This document shows positions 17,656 through 25,770 of a stretch of 64,000 nt of DNA, piece after piece. The stretch's first letter is position 1. Every line of letters begins with the position of its first letter. Source of the stretch: CATQHS01 sp965203375 (GTDB lineage: Bacteria; Actinomycetota; Acidimicrobiia; Acidimicrobiales; Aldehydirespiratoraceae). The position numbers and the translations under genes were made by a program. Below the pieces are notes generated by a model. That model was not told the DNA's origin. It saw nothing but the letters and a program-made list of their open reading frames with translations, and ran no database searches. The stretch spans positions 2,480,001-2,544,000 of the forward strand of contig OZ241886.1 in NCBI GenBank assembly GCA_965203375.1, given 5' to 3'.

Positions 17656-18354
17656 TCAGGGCAGAGCGATCCCGGTTCGCTCGGCCCGGCACTCGGACCG
17701 GGCGAAGCAGCCCGGGACGTGGTCGTTGACCATGCCCACCGACTGCATGAAGGCATACACCGTGGTGGGTCCCACGAAGGTCCAGCCCCGGCGCTTGAGG
17801 TCACGGGCCAGGGCGGTGGAGGCCGCCGTGACCGACGGCATGGACCACCCGGCCGCGTCTTCGACGGCGGCCCTCGCGTCGTCGCTCTCAGAGGCGACTT
17901 CCGCGGCCTCTCCCCCGCCAGCGGCGTTCCCATCGGCGGCGGCACTTCCGGCAGCCGGGGCCCAGCTCCAGAGGTAGGCGGCCAGCGAGCCGAACTCGGC
18001 GATCAGGTCGGCCGCCCGGCGGGCGTTGTTGACCGCCGAGGCGATCTTTCCCCGATGCCGGACGATCCCGGCGTCGCCCATCAGCCGCTCCACGTCGCCG
18101 GGGCCGAAAGCGGCCACCGCGGCGATGTCGAATCCGGCGAAGGCGGCCCGGAAGTTCTCCCGCTTGCGCAGGATGGTCAGCCACGACAGGCCGGCCTGGA
18201 ACCCCTCCAGGCAAAGCTTCTCGAACAGCCGGGCGTCGTCGGTCACCGGGCGCCCCCACTCGCGGTCGTGATAGGCCAGATAGCCGGGGTCGGCGCCGGG
18301 CCACCAGCACCGGGCCCGCCCGTCGGCCCCGTAGATCAGCCGGGCCCCGGTCAC
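17656..18354 (-). CDS. tag: DNA-3-methyladenine glycosylase I
   Basis: A 232-residue base-excision repair enzyme that removes 3-methyladenine. The Tag zinc site and pocket are recognisable: RCWWPGADPGYLAYHDREWG at the N terminus, LFEKLCLEGFQAGLSWLTILRKRENFR in the middle, and FMQSVGMVNDHVPGCF near the C terminus. An Ala/Gly/Glu-rich insertion of about 40 residues (around 135-175) interrupts the domain and is absent from typical Tag proteins. The start is GTG 18354, the last of three tandem copies of its own initiation region. It converges with the class III aminotransferase. Confidence 0.88.
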   Translation of the reverse strand: MTGARLIYGADGRARCWWPGADPGYLAYHDREWGRPVTDDARLFEKLCLEGFQAGLSWLTILRKRENFRAAFAGFDIAAVAAFGPGDVERLMGDAGIVRHRGKIASAVNNARRAADLIAEFGSLAAYLWSWAPAAGSAAADGNAAGGGEAAEVASESDDARAAVEDAAGWSMPSVTAASTALARDLKRRGWTFVGPTTVYAFMQSVGMVNDHVPGCFARSECRAERTGIALP

Positions 18355-18430
18355 AGCCGGAGACTCCCCGAGATCAGCCGGGCCCCGGTCACAGCCGGAG
18401 ACTCCCCGAGATCAGCCGGGCCCCGGTCAC
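18351..18430 (-). other. Two identical 13-codon micro-ORFs before tag (38-bp repeats)
   Basis: GTG codons at 18430, 18392 and 18354 are spaced 38 bases apart in near-identical repeats. The first two each encode VTGARLISGSLRL and stop at a TGA overlapping the next GTG (GTGA). The third is the tag start (VTGARLIYG). A purine stretch GGGGAG about 9 bases before each GTG could serve as ribosome-binding site. Confidence 0.8.
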
Positions 18431-18468
18431 AGCCCGGAGACCGGGATTTAGCCGGCTCAGGCCGCCGC

Positions 18469-18870
18469 TCAGACCAGCAGCACGCCGGTGAACAGGGCGA
18501 ACAGGGCGCTCAGCAGGGCCACCGCCGCGGTGGCGGCCCGGACCGGCAGCGACGAGGTCAGCGAGTGCCAGGCCGCGGCCGCCCCCGAGACCATCACCGC
18601 CACCAGCTTCAGACCCAGCGTCATGTGGTAGCTCGCCTCCAAGTCGCCCAGGTTCACCTCGAACAGGTTCCATATGCCGGTGAAGACGGCCACCGCGAAG
18701 GCGGGCCAGGCCACCAGGGCGAAGCGCCGGGCCGCCAGCCTGGGCGCCTCGCCGCCCAGCCCCCGCAGCAGCGGGATCAGCCCGGCCATGACGATCTGGC
18801 CGCCCACCCACACCGAGACGGCCAGCACGTGCAGCGAGACCCGCACCGAGTCGAGATCGATCTCCACCAT
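18469..18870 (-). CDS. CopD-like four-helix integral membrane protein
   Basis: A 133-residue protein with four predicted membrane helices. The first begins with a conserved His (SLHVLAVSVWVGGQIVMAG), and another conserved aromatic/His pattern (ASYHMTLGLKLVAV) opens the third. This resembles the CopD/DUF2269-like membrane family linked to copper or heme handling, but metal ligands cannot be assigned and the label is tentative. It lies just downstream of the amidohydrolase and 38 bases before the tag repeat array on the same strand. Confidence 0.6.
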   Translation of the reverse strand: MVEIDLDSVRVSLHVLAVSVWVGGQIVMAGLIPLLRGLGGEAPRLAARRFALVAWPAFAVAVFTGIWNLFEVNLGDLEASYHMTLGLKLVAVMVSGAAAAWHSLTSSLPVRAATAAVALLSALFALFTGVLLV

Positions 18871-18937
18871 CCGTCAGAGCCTCCGTCCGCCGTACTCCGG
18901 AACAGCGGCCGTCGGGCCGCCCGTCTCCGCCATCCGC

Positions 18938-20113
18938 TCAGGCCGCCCGCCGGGTCAGGGCCAGCCCGTTGTCTCGCATGATCATCCGTATCTCCTCATC
19001 GGAGAAGCCCTCCAAGTCGTCGACGAAGGATACGGGTTCGGCCAGGCCCTCGGCGTGGGGGAAGTCCGAGCCGAACAGCATGTGGTCGGCCCCGATGAGG
19101 TCCCGCAGGGCGATCAGGTCGTCCTCGTAGTAGGGCGACACCCACACCTGGCGGCGGAAGGTCTCCACCGGGTCCTCGGCGAAGGCGGACCGCTGCTGGC
19201 GGTACACCTTCTCCAGCTTGCGGGCCAGGGGCCCGACCCAGTCCGAGCCGGACTCGATGGTGGCCACCCGCAGGTTCGGGTGCCGCGACAGCACCCCCTC
19301 GGCGATCAGCGACGACAAGGCGTCGGAGATGGGCGAGTAGGTGAGCAGGCTCTTGAGCGGGCTGAACCGGAACGACTCGAACTCGGCGTCGATGCCCCAG
19401 TTCTCCAGCGCGAACCCGTACCCGGAGTCGCCGGAGTGCATGGCCACGGTGATCCCGGCCCGGTCGAGCTTGCGCCATACGGGCTCGTGGGCGGGATGGC
19501 CCAGCGACCGTCGGCGGCCGTTGTCGGCCACCGACGCGGGGCGCACGTTCACCACCCTCACGTCGCGCTCGATCAGCCAGTCGAGCTCGTCGAGGGCCCA
19601 GTCGGGGTCGGCCAGGGTGAGGTAGCCGGCCGCGAACAGCCGCTCGTCGTGGGCGAACCCCCAGTCGTCGGCCAGCCAGCGGTTGAACCCGCCGAAGGCG
19701 GCGGTCAGGGCCTCACGATCGCCCTCCAGGGCCGCCTCCATCCCCACCCCCAGCGTCGGGAACAAGAAGCACGCCTCCAAGCCCTGGGAGTCCATGAGCT
19801 CGAGGCGCCGGCCGCGGTCCCTGAAGGCGGCGGGCAGCGGCACCAGCTCGCCGAAGGCCTCCCGCATGTCGGAGCGGGGCATCCGGCCCCGGAAGTAGTC
19901 GTCCAGACAGCCGGGCCGGGCCACCGGGTCGAAGGTGGGGTTGGGGATGAACCGGTTGACGCGCCCGGCCACCAGCAGCCGCTGCCGCCCGTCGATCACC
20001 GCCCACTGCATGCAGCGCTTGCGCATCTCGGGGGCGACGTGGCGGGTGAAGGCGTCGACCGCCTCGTAATAGTGGTTGTCGGCGTCGAAGGCGGCGAAGT
20101 CGACCTCGGCCAT
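18938..20113 (-). CDS. Metal-dependent amidohydrolase-2 family protein
   Basis: A 391-residue TIM-barrel hydrolase/decarboxylase of the amidohydrolase-related (ACMSD-like) family. The N terminus carries FDADNHYYE in place of the usual DxHxH motif. Other landmarks are AMHSGDSGY in the middle, the ESGSDWVGPL segment and the late catalytic Asp in LFGSDFPHAEG. Members act on cyclic or aromatic carboxylates and lactones, but the substrate is unknown. ATG 20113 has a strong ribosome-binding site (GGAAGGAG, 8 bases upstream), unusual in this window. The gene diverges from the lipoprotein gene at 20195. Confidence 0.8.
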   Translation of the reverse strand: MAEVDFAAFDADNHYYEAVDAFTRHVAPEMRKRCMQWAVIDGRQRLLVAGRVNRFIPNPTFDPVARPGCLDDYFRGRMPRSDMREAFGELVPLPAAFRDRGRRLELMDSQGLEACFLFPTLGVGMEAALEGDREALTAAFGGFNRWLADDWGFAHDERLFAAGYLTLADPDWALDELDWLIERDVRVVNVRPASVADNGRRRSLGHPAHEPVWRKLDRAGITVAMHSGDSGYGFALENWGIDAEFESFRFSPLKSLLTYSPISDALSSLIAEGVLSRHPNLRVATIESGSDWVGPLARKLEKVYRQQRSAFAEDPVETFRRQVWVSPYYEDDLIALRDLIGADHMLFGSDFPHAEGLAEPVSFVDDLEGFSDEEIRMIMRDNGLALTRRAA

Positions 20114-20179
20114 GGCCGGTCTCCTTCCTGCAGGGGGCGGGGCGCCCGGGTAAGCGCTTTCGGGGCCGCGCCGCCAACC

Positions 20180-20185
20180 TACGAT
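20180..20185 (+). promoter_or_regulatory. -10 box TACGAT upstream of lipoprotein gene
   Basis: TACGAT ends 9 bases before ATG 20195, with no ribosome-binding site between. This is consistent with a leaderless or near-leaderless transcript. Confidence 0.4.
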
Positions 20186-20194
20186 GACGGCCGG

Positions 20195-20884
20195 ATGGAG
20201 CCAACCTCGGCCTTCGATCAGGCTCCGGCGGGACCGGACCCGGGCCCGGCGCCGATTCCCGCCGCCGCGGGGTGGCGGAGGCTCGCCGGGCTGGCCGCGC
20301 TGGCCGCGGTCGCGGCCGTCGGGTCGGCCTGCAGCATCGAGGAGGTCATCGGGGTCGAGCCGGTGGAGGACCCGGCGGCCGCGGCCGCGGCCCGGGCCGC
20401 GGCGGAGGTCACCGCCCCGGCCACCACCGCCGACGAAGACAGCGGTGACGAGGACGACGACGAGGCGATCAGCCCCCTGGACATCGCCGGCGAGATCATC
20501 ACCCGATACGACTTGGTCTCCGGCGACTGCTTCAACCAGGTGGACAACGTCAGGGACGGACGCAAAGTGACGATCACCTCGCGCCTGGACTGCGACGAGC
20601 CCCACTGGGCCGAGGTGTTCTACACCTTCGAGGTGGACGCCCCCCACCCGGCCATCTACCCGGGCACCAGGGCCATGGAGGACCTGGCCCGGCGGGGCTG
20701 CTACGAGCGGTTCGAGAGCTTCGTGGGCCAGATCTACGAACTGTCGGTGTTCAGGATCGGGATATTCATCCCCGACCGCGGCAACTTCGAGCACCCGGAT
20801 GCCCGCTACCGGGGCATCCACTGCTGGCTGTACCACGGCGAAGAGGAGACGATCGAGGGATCGGTCAGGGGTCTGGGAACCTAG
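20195..20884 (+). CDS. Septum-formation-family lipoprotein
   Basis: A 229-residue exported protein. A 45-residue cytoplasmic lead precedes a hydrophobic segment (LAGLAALAAVAAV) and the lipobox-like VGSACS, suggesting lipid attachment at Cys. A long Ala/Glu/Asp linker leads to a C-terminal domain with paired cysteines (GDCFN, LDCDEPHWAEVF, RRGCYERF, HCWLY), typical of the actinobacterial septum-formation domain. The precise role is unknown. The long lead before the signal segment may mean that translation begins later. Confidence 0.65.
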   Translation: MEPTSAFDQAPAGPDPGPAPIPAAAGWRRLAGLAALAAVAAVGSACSIEEVIGVEPVEDPAAAAAARAAAEVTAPATTADEDSGDEDDDEAISPLDIAGEIITRYDLVSGDCFNQVDNVRDGRKVTITSRLDCDEPHWAEVFYTFEVDAPHPAIYPGTRAMEDLARRGCYERFESFVGQIYELSVFRIGIFIPDRGNFEHPDARYRGIHCWLYHGEEETIEGSVRGLGT

Positions 20885-20919
20885 AGCGCAGGGTCCACCA
20901 GCGCCGGTTGGTCCGAAAT

Positions 20920-20925
20920 TACCCT
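20920..20925 (+). promoter_or_regulatory. -10 box TACCCT, leaderless DUF5317 gene
   Basis: TACCCT lies 7 bases before GTG 20933 without an intervening ribosome-binding site. It repeats the box found at 442 and 6098. Confidence 0.45.
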
Positions 20926-20932
20926 CGGCGGG

Positions 20933-21739
20933 GTGGGACCAGTCTCAATGTCCGCCGTCGCTCCGGTGGCCGCGTTCGCGGCGGTCGGGCTGGCCGCGGG
21001 CGGGATAAGGCGGGGCAGGCTGGCCTCTGTGCTGCGGGCCCGGCCCCGGCTGTGGGGCCTGGCCGCGGCGGCGCTGGTCATCACCGTGGTCGCCGACGCC
21101 CTGGGCACGGGCTTCCTCGGATTCGAGTTGGCCGGCGTGCCCGGACCGGTCCTGCTGGCCTTGGTGGGGATGGGGGCCGGCCTCGCCTTCGTGGCCTCGA
21201 ATCTGGCGGTGGGAGGGATGGCCGTGATCGGGGCGGGGATCGCGGCCAACCTGATTCCGCTGGTGGCCAACCGGGCCACCCCGGTCCGGGCCACCGCCCT
21301 GGTGAGAGCCCGGATCGCGGCGGCCGAGGACGTGGACCGGGCCGTGCTGGGCGGACCTCGGGAGATAGCCGACTCCGGCACCGTCCTGGAGATCCTGGGC
21401 GATGTGATCCCGGTGCCCCCGCTGGGCCTGGTGGTGAGCTTCGGCGACCTGATCATCCTGGTCGGGCTGGCCGCGGCGATCCACAACCTCATGCGCCGCC
21501 GCCCCGCAGGGGCGCTGCCCCAGGGCGCCGAGCAGGTCTTGGCCGTCCTGAACTGGAGCCCGCCGCCAACTGCGGTCGAGCCCGCCTGGACCCTGAGCCC
21601 GACACCAACACTGACACCCGAGCCTGTCCTTACCACGAGCCCAGCGCCGACAGCCGAACCCGCCCCGAGCCCGACGCCGGCAGCCGAACCGGCCCTGAGC
21701 ATGGCCCCAACGTCGGCGGCCGAGCCCGTCAGGGGCTGA
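20933..21739 (+). CDS. DUF5317-family membrane protein with Pro/Ala-rich tail
   Basis: A 268-residue protein with about five membrane helices over the first 190 residues. The family hallmark SNLAVGGMAVIGAGIAANLIPLVANR is clear, and a short helix follows at LVVSFGDLIILVGLAAAIHNLMRRR. The last 75 residues are a low-complexity SPTPTLTPEP / SPAPTAEPAPSP tail, presumably extracytoplasmic or a linker, and unusually long for the family. Function of DUF5317 proteins is unknown. ATG 20948 is an alternative start. Confidence 0.72.
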   Translation: MGPVSMSAVAPVAAFAAVGLAAGGIRRGRLASVLRARPRLWGLAAAALVITVVADALGTGFLGFELAGVPGPVLLALVGMGAGLAFVASNLAVGGMAVIGAGIAANLIPLVANRATPVRATALVRARIAAAEDVDRAVLGGPREIADSGTVLEILGDVIPVPPLGLVVSFGDLIILVGLAAAIHNLMRRRPAGALPQGAEQVLAVLNWSPPPTAVEPAWTLSPTPTLTPEPVLTTSPAPTAEPAPSPTPAAEPALSMAPTSAAEPVRG

Positions 21740-21803
21740 TCGGGCAGATCGCGGCCGTCCTCGCCTGGGGAAGTCCCCCGGCCGGAGCGGGCCTCGGAAG
21801 CGG

Positions 21804-22139
21804 TCAGACCGGCGCCGGGCGGTGCCGCACCGCGGAGGTGACCCGGATGGTCACCCTGGCGCCCGGTCGGGGCTCGCCGTCCACCACGGCAGCGCCGTCG
21901 GCGATGAGGCTGTAGCCGTCGGCGGCCGGGGGCCACAGCACGCACACGTCGGGCCGAGCCGCGGCGTTGGCCGCCGCGCCCCGACCGACCTCAGCGGTGA
22001 TGGCACCGTCGGCGGCCACCTCCACGGCCACGTGGATCACCCGGGGCCGGCCGTCGTCGCCGACGGTGAGCACATAGGCGGCCGGCCCGTGAGCGGCCGA
22101 CACAGCAGCTAGCTCTGCGGGCTCTACGGCGATGCTCAC
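21804..22139 (-). CDS. PPOX-like split-barrel flavin/F420-binding protein
   Basis: A 111-residue protein of the pyridoxamine-5'-phosphate-oxidase-like split-barrel type. The segments AAYVLTVGDDGRPRVIHVAVEV, the RPDVCVLWPPAADGYSLIADGAAVV strand pair and the RVTIRVTSAVRHRPA end follow the fold's pattern. Members bind FMN, F420 or heme and reduce or sense small molecules. The substrate is unknown. GTG 22139 has a TAGAGT box 6 bases upstream and is also coupled to a leader micro-ORF. Confidence 0.68.
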   Translation of the reverse strand: MSIAVEPAELAAVSAAHGPAAYVLTVGDDGRPRVIHVAVEVAADGAITAEVGRGAAANAAARPDVCVLWPPAADGYSLIADGAAVVDGEPRPGARVTIRVTSAVRHRPAPV

Positions 22140-22210
22140 GGCCCCACTCTAACGGTCTCTCGCACCTCGCAGAGGCCCTCGCCCGGATAGCGACCGACAG
22201 CGATGTTCAC
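22136..22210 (-). other. 24-codon leader micro-ORF before the PPOX-like gene
   Basis: GTG 22210 opens 24 stop-free codons ending in TGA that overlaps GTG 22139. GTGA(G/A)CATCGC(C/T)GT and the preceding CCGT..G.GT..GGCC occur at both sites, so the leader is a 71-bp duplicate of the gene's own start. No gene lies upstream on this strand. Confidence 0.65.
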
Positions 22211-22289
22211 GGCCTTACGCCAACGGTCTCTCGCAACTTCAAAGTAGCGAACGGCTTCGGGCCACAGTAGCCTGTGTGGTCGAGTTCAA

Positions 22290-24434
22290 ATGACAGATTC
22301 TAATAAGATGCATATAGGGAATGGCATGGACCAGTGGTTTCGATGGTTGTTGCAACGACTTCCGCTGCTTATTTGCGCACTTTTGGCCGTTGCCGGAGTT
22401 GTTGTCAATAGCGATACCCCCCCCCCGCAGATAACTATCTATCCCTCCCAAGAGGCAACACGAATTCCGACTCAACCGTATGGATTTGTAGCTTTTGGTG
22501 ATGTCAGTCCGATAACCAACAACGGTTTACTGATGTTGTCTTGGTCTGATTCCAATGATGAGTCGATCACAGGGTATCAGTATAAGTTGAGGCGACCTAG
22601 CATTCAGAAAGAATATGGTCCATGGATAGATATCCCAGGCAGTGGAGCTACAACTACCGACTATATCATCACCGGTCTGATGGTAGATCAGTATTATAAT
22701 GTACGGTTGCGGGCTGGCAATGCTGCCGGATGGGGAGATGAAGCTGTAGCCTTCCGCGTCAGGGTGAGCATAACACCCGCGAATTATGACTTCACCTCTG
22801 ACTCTGTTTATCATTCACCAGGTTACTGGTTTTTAGATGATGACAACAACATGCATGAGGGTGCCATTGAAGCCCTCGCGGCCACTGGCATCACCCGCGG
22901 CTGCCGGAAGAACTACTACTGCCCTGTTGAGGAGGTGACCAGGGCCCAGTTCGCCTCGCTGCTAGTGCGGGCTTTCCCCGACTTGGTCCCCGACAACGCC
23001 GAGGACTTCTTTGATGACGACGACGCCAGCGCACACCAGGGTGCCATCAACCGGCTGGCTTCCGCCGGGATAACAGTTGGCTGCGGAACTCGCCGATTCT
23101 GCCCCGGCGAATCGCTGACCCGGGCCCAGATGGCCACGCCGCTGGCCCGGGCCCTCCCCAGTCTGGTCTCCGCCACCCGAGACCACTTCTCAGACGACGA
23201 CGACCATGCCCATGAGGCCGCTATCAACGTGCTGGCCCAGAACGGCGTCTTATCCGGCTGCGGCCCCGGCCGGTTCTGCCCCGACGATCTGGTGCGACGC
23301 GACCAAATGGCGACCTTGCTGACCCGAGTCCTCGCAATCGAGACCTCCCAACCCCCGCCAACCCCGTGGCGGCTCGAACTCGTGGTGGGCGGCACCACCA
23401 ACCTGGGAGCAGGCCCCACCGATCTGCAGGCCCCGGCCAGCGAGGACCGGCTGTTCTTGACTACCAGGGACGGGACTATCCGCATCATCGTCAGCGGCGA
23501 TTTGTTGCCCGAACCGTTTCTCGACCTAACCCACAAAGTCCTGAGCCTGGAGAGCGGGAGCATAGAAAAAGGCCTGCTCGGTCTGGCCTTCCACCCTCAC
23601 TACGCCGCCAACCACAAATTCTACGTATTCTACACGGACCTCGACGGCCACAGCCAGGTATACGAATACCAAACCGACTCCGGCGACCCAGACCGGGCAG
23701 ATCCCTCCACTGCCCGCCACATTATCACTTTCGAACAAGACTCAAACTCAAACTATCATAAGGGTGGGCAGCTTCAGTTCGGCACAGACGGCTACCTCTA
23801 CATATCCGTCGGTGACGGGGAAAACTCAAGAGCCAGCCAGAATCCGCACACCGAGCTGGGGACCATCATCCGCATCGACATAGACAACGGCGAATCCTAC
23901 TCTATACCAGCCGACAATCCCTTCGCCGACGGCAGGCAAGGTCTACCCGAAGTCTGGGCCTACGGGCTGCGCAACCCGTGGCGGTTCAGCTTCGACGGAC
24001 CCCACATCTACATTGCCGACGTTGGGTCAACCCTCAGGGAGGAGGTCAACGTCGCCGACGCCTCCCAAGGAGGGATCAACTACGGCTGGCCCATCATGGA
24101 GGGCGCCAACTGCTCAACACCGACAAGATGCGACACCGCTGGGCTTGTTGTCCCCCAAGTCTCCTATCCCCGCACCGAAGGGACCGCAGTCATCGGCGGC
24201 TACGTCTACCGAGGCGCGGCCATCCCCGAGATGACCGGACGATACTTCTACTCCGACTACGCCGCCAGATGGATACGCACCTTCGCCTACCAAGACGGCA
24301 AGATCACCCAACACTACGACTGGACCCGAGCCATCGGAAGACCCGACACGCCCGCGTACTCATTCGGGATCGACGGCCACGGAGAACTCTACCTGCTGAC
24401 CTTCCGATCCGTCTACAAAATCGTTCCGAGGTAG
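22290..24434 (+). CDS. Secreted FnIII-SLH-glucose/sorbosone dehydrogenase, dispersed copy 5
   Basis: A 714-residue homologue of the 7.5-16.3 kb array, about 6 kb away. The N-terminal anchor is LPLLICALLAVAGVVV, followed by the in-frame poly-C run encoding TPPP. One FnIII-like domain (about 75-165), three SLH-like repeats (about 178-350) and the dehydrogenase propeller (about 360-712) follow. It is more diverged than the array members (SLH-2 carries DDDDASAHQGAI) and AT-richer at its 5' end. A TAGCCT box lies 16-21 bases before the ATG. It converges with the YcaQ-like gene 23 bases downstream. Confidence 0.85.
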   Translation: MTDSNKMHIGNGMDQWFRWLLQRLPLLICALLAVAGVVVNSDTPPPQITIYPSQEATRIPTQPYGFVAFGDVSPITNNGLLMLSWSDSNDESITGYQYKLRRPSIQKEYGPWIDIPGSGATTTDYIITGLMVDQYYNVRLRAGNAAGWGDEAVAFRVRVSITPANYDFTSDSVYHSPGYWFLDDDNNMHEGAIEALAATGITRGCRKNYYCPVEEVTRAQFASLLVRAFPDLVPDNAEDFFDDDDASAHQGAINRLASAGITVGCGTRRFCPGESLTRAQMATPLARALPSLVSATRDHFSDDDDHAHEAAINVLAQNGVLSGCGPGRFCPDDLVRRDQMATLLTRVLAIETSQPPPTPWRLELVVGGTTNLGAGPTDLQAPASEDRLFLTTRDGTIRIIVSGDLLPEPFLDLTHKVLSLESGSIEKGLLGLAFHPHYAANHKFYVFYTDLDGHSQVYEYQTDSGDPDRADPSTARHIITFEQDSNSNYHKGGQLQFGTDGYLYISVGDGENSRASQNPHTELGTIIRIDIDNGESYSIPADNPFADGRQGLPEVWAYGLRNPWRFSFDGPHIYIADVGSTLREEVNVADASQGGINYGWPIMEGANCSTPTRCDTAGLVVPQVSYPRTEGTAVIGGYVYRGAAIPEMTGRYFYSDYAARWIRTFAYQDGKITQHYDWTRAIGRPDTPAYSFGIDGHGELYLLTFRSVYKIVPR
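22417..22426 (+). repeat. Poly-C tract (10 C), in frame
   Basis: Ten consecutive C encode the TPPP just after the membrane anchor of copy 5. A one-base change would abolish the exported protein, as seen in copy 3. Confidence 0.8.
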
Positions 24435-24457
24435 CAGCCCAGCCCGCTGCCCGGCGG

Positions 24458-25648
24458 TCATGGGCCCCGCAGGTGGGACATGAGGTTTCCCCGGCGGGCG
24501 TAGCGCACCTCCCCGACGCCGACGAATTCGGCCAGCTCGGCCAGGCGGGGGCGGATCCGCTCGGCCGCCGCGGCCCGGTCGGCGCCGGGCTCGGCGAAAG
24601 CGCCCAGCACCCGCAGCGCCCCGGCGGCCCGGTCGGTCTTGAGGTCGAGGCGCCCCACCAGCGAGTCGCCCACCAGCACCGGCAGCACGTAGTAGCCGTA
24701 CACCCGCTTGGCCGCCGGGGTGTAGATCTCGATCCGGTACTCGAAGTCCCACAGCCGGGCGGCCCGGTCCCGCTTCCACACCACCGGGTCGAAGGGCGAC
24801 AGCACCGTCGCCGCGTCCACCGAGCGGGGCAGCCGGGCCTGCGGGTGCAGGTAGGCGGGCTCCGACCACCCCTGCACCTCGACGACCTCCAGCTCGCCCG
24901 CCTCCACCGCCTCCGCCAGCCGGGCCCGCCCGTCGCGCACCGGCATCCGGTAGTAGTCGATCAGGTCGGCGGCCGCGCCCACCCCCAGGGCCCGGGCCGA
25001 CCGCACCAGCAGCGCCCGCTGGGCGTCGGCCGGATCGGGGTCGGGGCGGGCCAGCACCTCGGCCGGCACCACCCGCTCGATCAGGTCGTACTCCTTGACG
25101 AAGTTGCCCCGCCGGCGCACCCCCACCGCGCCGGTGCGGAACAGCCACTCCAGGGCCACCGACCCCAGCGAGCGGCTCCCCCACCACTCGCCGGACCGGG
25201 GCCGGGGGTCGGCCAGCTCGCCCGCGGCCAAGGGGCGCTCGGCCACCTGGGCCAGCACCTCGGCCACATAGCCGGGCTCGGTGCGGGCCACCCTCACCAG
25301 GCTCTCCCAGGTGCGGCCCTCCGCCGCCCGCCGCTTCTCCCATCGCAACAGCGGCTCGTCGGCCACCGGCGCCAGCGAGGCCTCGTGGGCCCAGGTCTCG
25401 AACCACTCCCCGTCGGCGTAGGCCATCTGGTCCAACAGGCCGGCCCGGTAGACCCCCAGGCGGGAGAAGAGGGGCAGGTACTGGGTGCGGATCACCGCCG
25501 GCACCGAGTCGATCTGCAGCAGGTTGAGCCGCCCCATCACCCGGCGGAGATGGCGCCGGTCGACCCGGCCGCCGGGCTCGGGGTCGGCGAAGCCCTGGGC
25601 GGCCAGGGCCACCCGGCGGGCCTCGGCGATCGACAGGCTGCGGCTCAC
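24458..25648 (-). CDS. YcaQ-like winged-helix (HTH_42) DNA-binding / crosslink-repair glycosylase family protein
   Basis: A 396-residue protein of the family that includes the interstrand-crosslink DNA glycosylase YcaQ/AlkX. The diagnostic sequence order is visible: SIAEARRVALAAQGF, RRHLRRVMGRLNLLQIDSVPAVIRTQYLPLFSRLG, WFETWAHEASL and, later, LLSPFDPVVWKRDRAARLWDFEYRIEIYTPAAKRVYGYYVLPVL. It would open crosslinked or alkylated DNA bases. GTG 25648 is selected because the family's N terminus starts there. It is preceded by a coupled 11-codon micro-ORF and lies downstream of leuS. Confidence 0.82.
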   Translation of the reverse strand: MSRSLSIAEARRVALAAQGFADPEPGGRVDRRHLRRVMGRLNLLQIDSVPAVIRTQYLPLFSRLGVYRAGLLDQMAYADGEWFETWAHEASLAPVADEPLLRWEKRRAAEGRTWESLVRVARTEPGYVAEVLAQVAERPLAAGELADPRPRSGEWWGSRSLGSVALEWLFRTGAVGVRRRGNFVKEYDLIERVVPAEVLARPDPDPADAQRALLVRSARALGVGAAADLIDYYRMPVRDGRARLAEAVEAGELEVVEVQGWSEPAYLHPQARLPRSVDAATVLSPFDPVVWKRDRAARLWDFEYRIEIYTPAAKRVYGYYVLPVLVGDSLVGRLDLKTDRAAGALRVLGAFAEPGADRAAAAERIRPRLAELAEFVGVGEVRYARRGNLMSHLRGP

Positions 25649-25680
25649 CCGCCTCGGGCCGGGCCGCCCGGCTCGCTCAC
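25645..25680 (-). other. 11-codon micro-ORF between leuS and YcaQ-like gene
   Basis: GTG 25680 (VSEPGGPARGG) ends in TGA overlapping GTG 25648 (GTGA). Both open with GTGAGC, 32 bases apart. Upstream, 25681-25770 is filled by degenerate tandem units beginning GCGGC and ending ACGAT. Confidence 0.6.
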
Positions 25681-25770
25681 CCCCCGCTCGCCGCCGGTCC
25701 GAGCCGCCAATCGTCGCAGCTCGCCGCCGGCCCGGGCCGCTCAATCGTCGTTGCCCGCCGCCAGGGCCGC

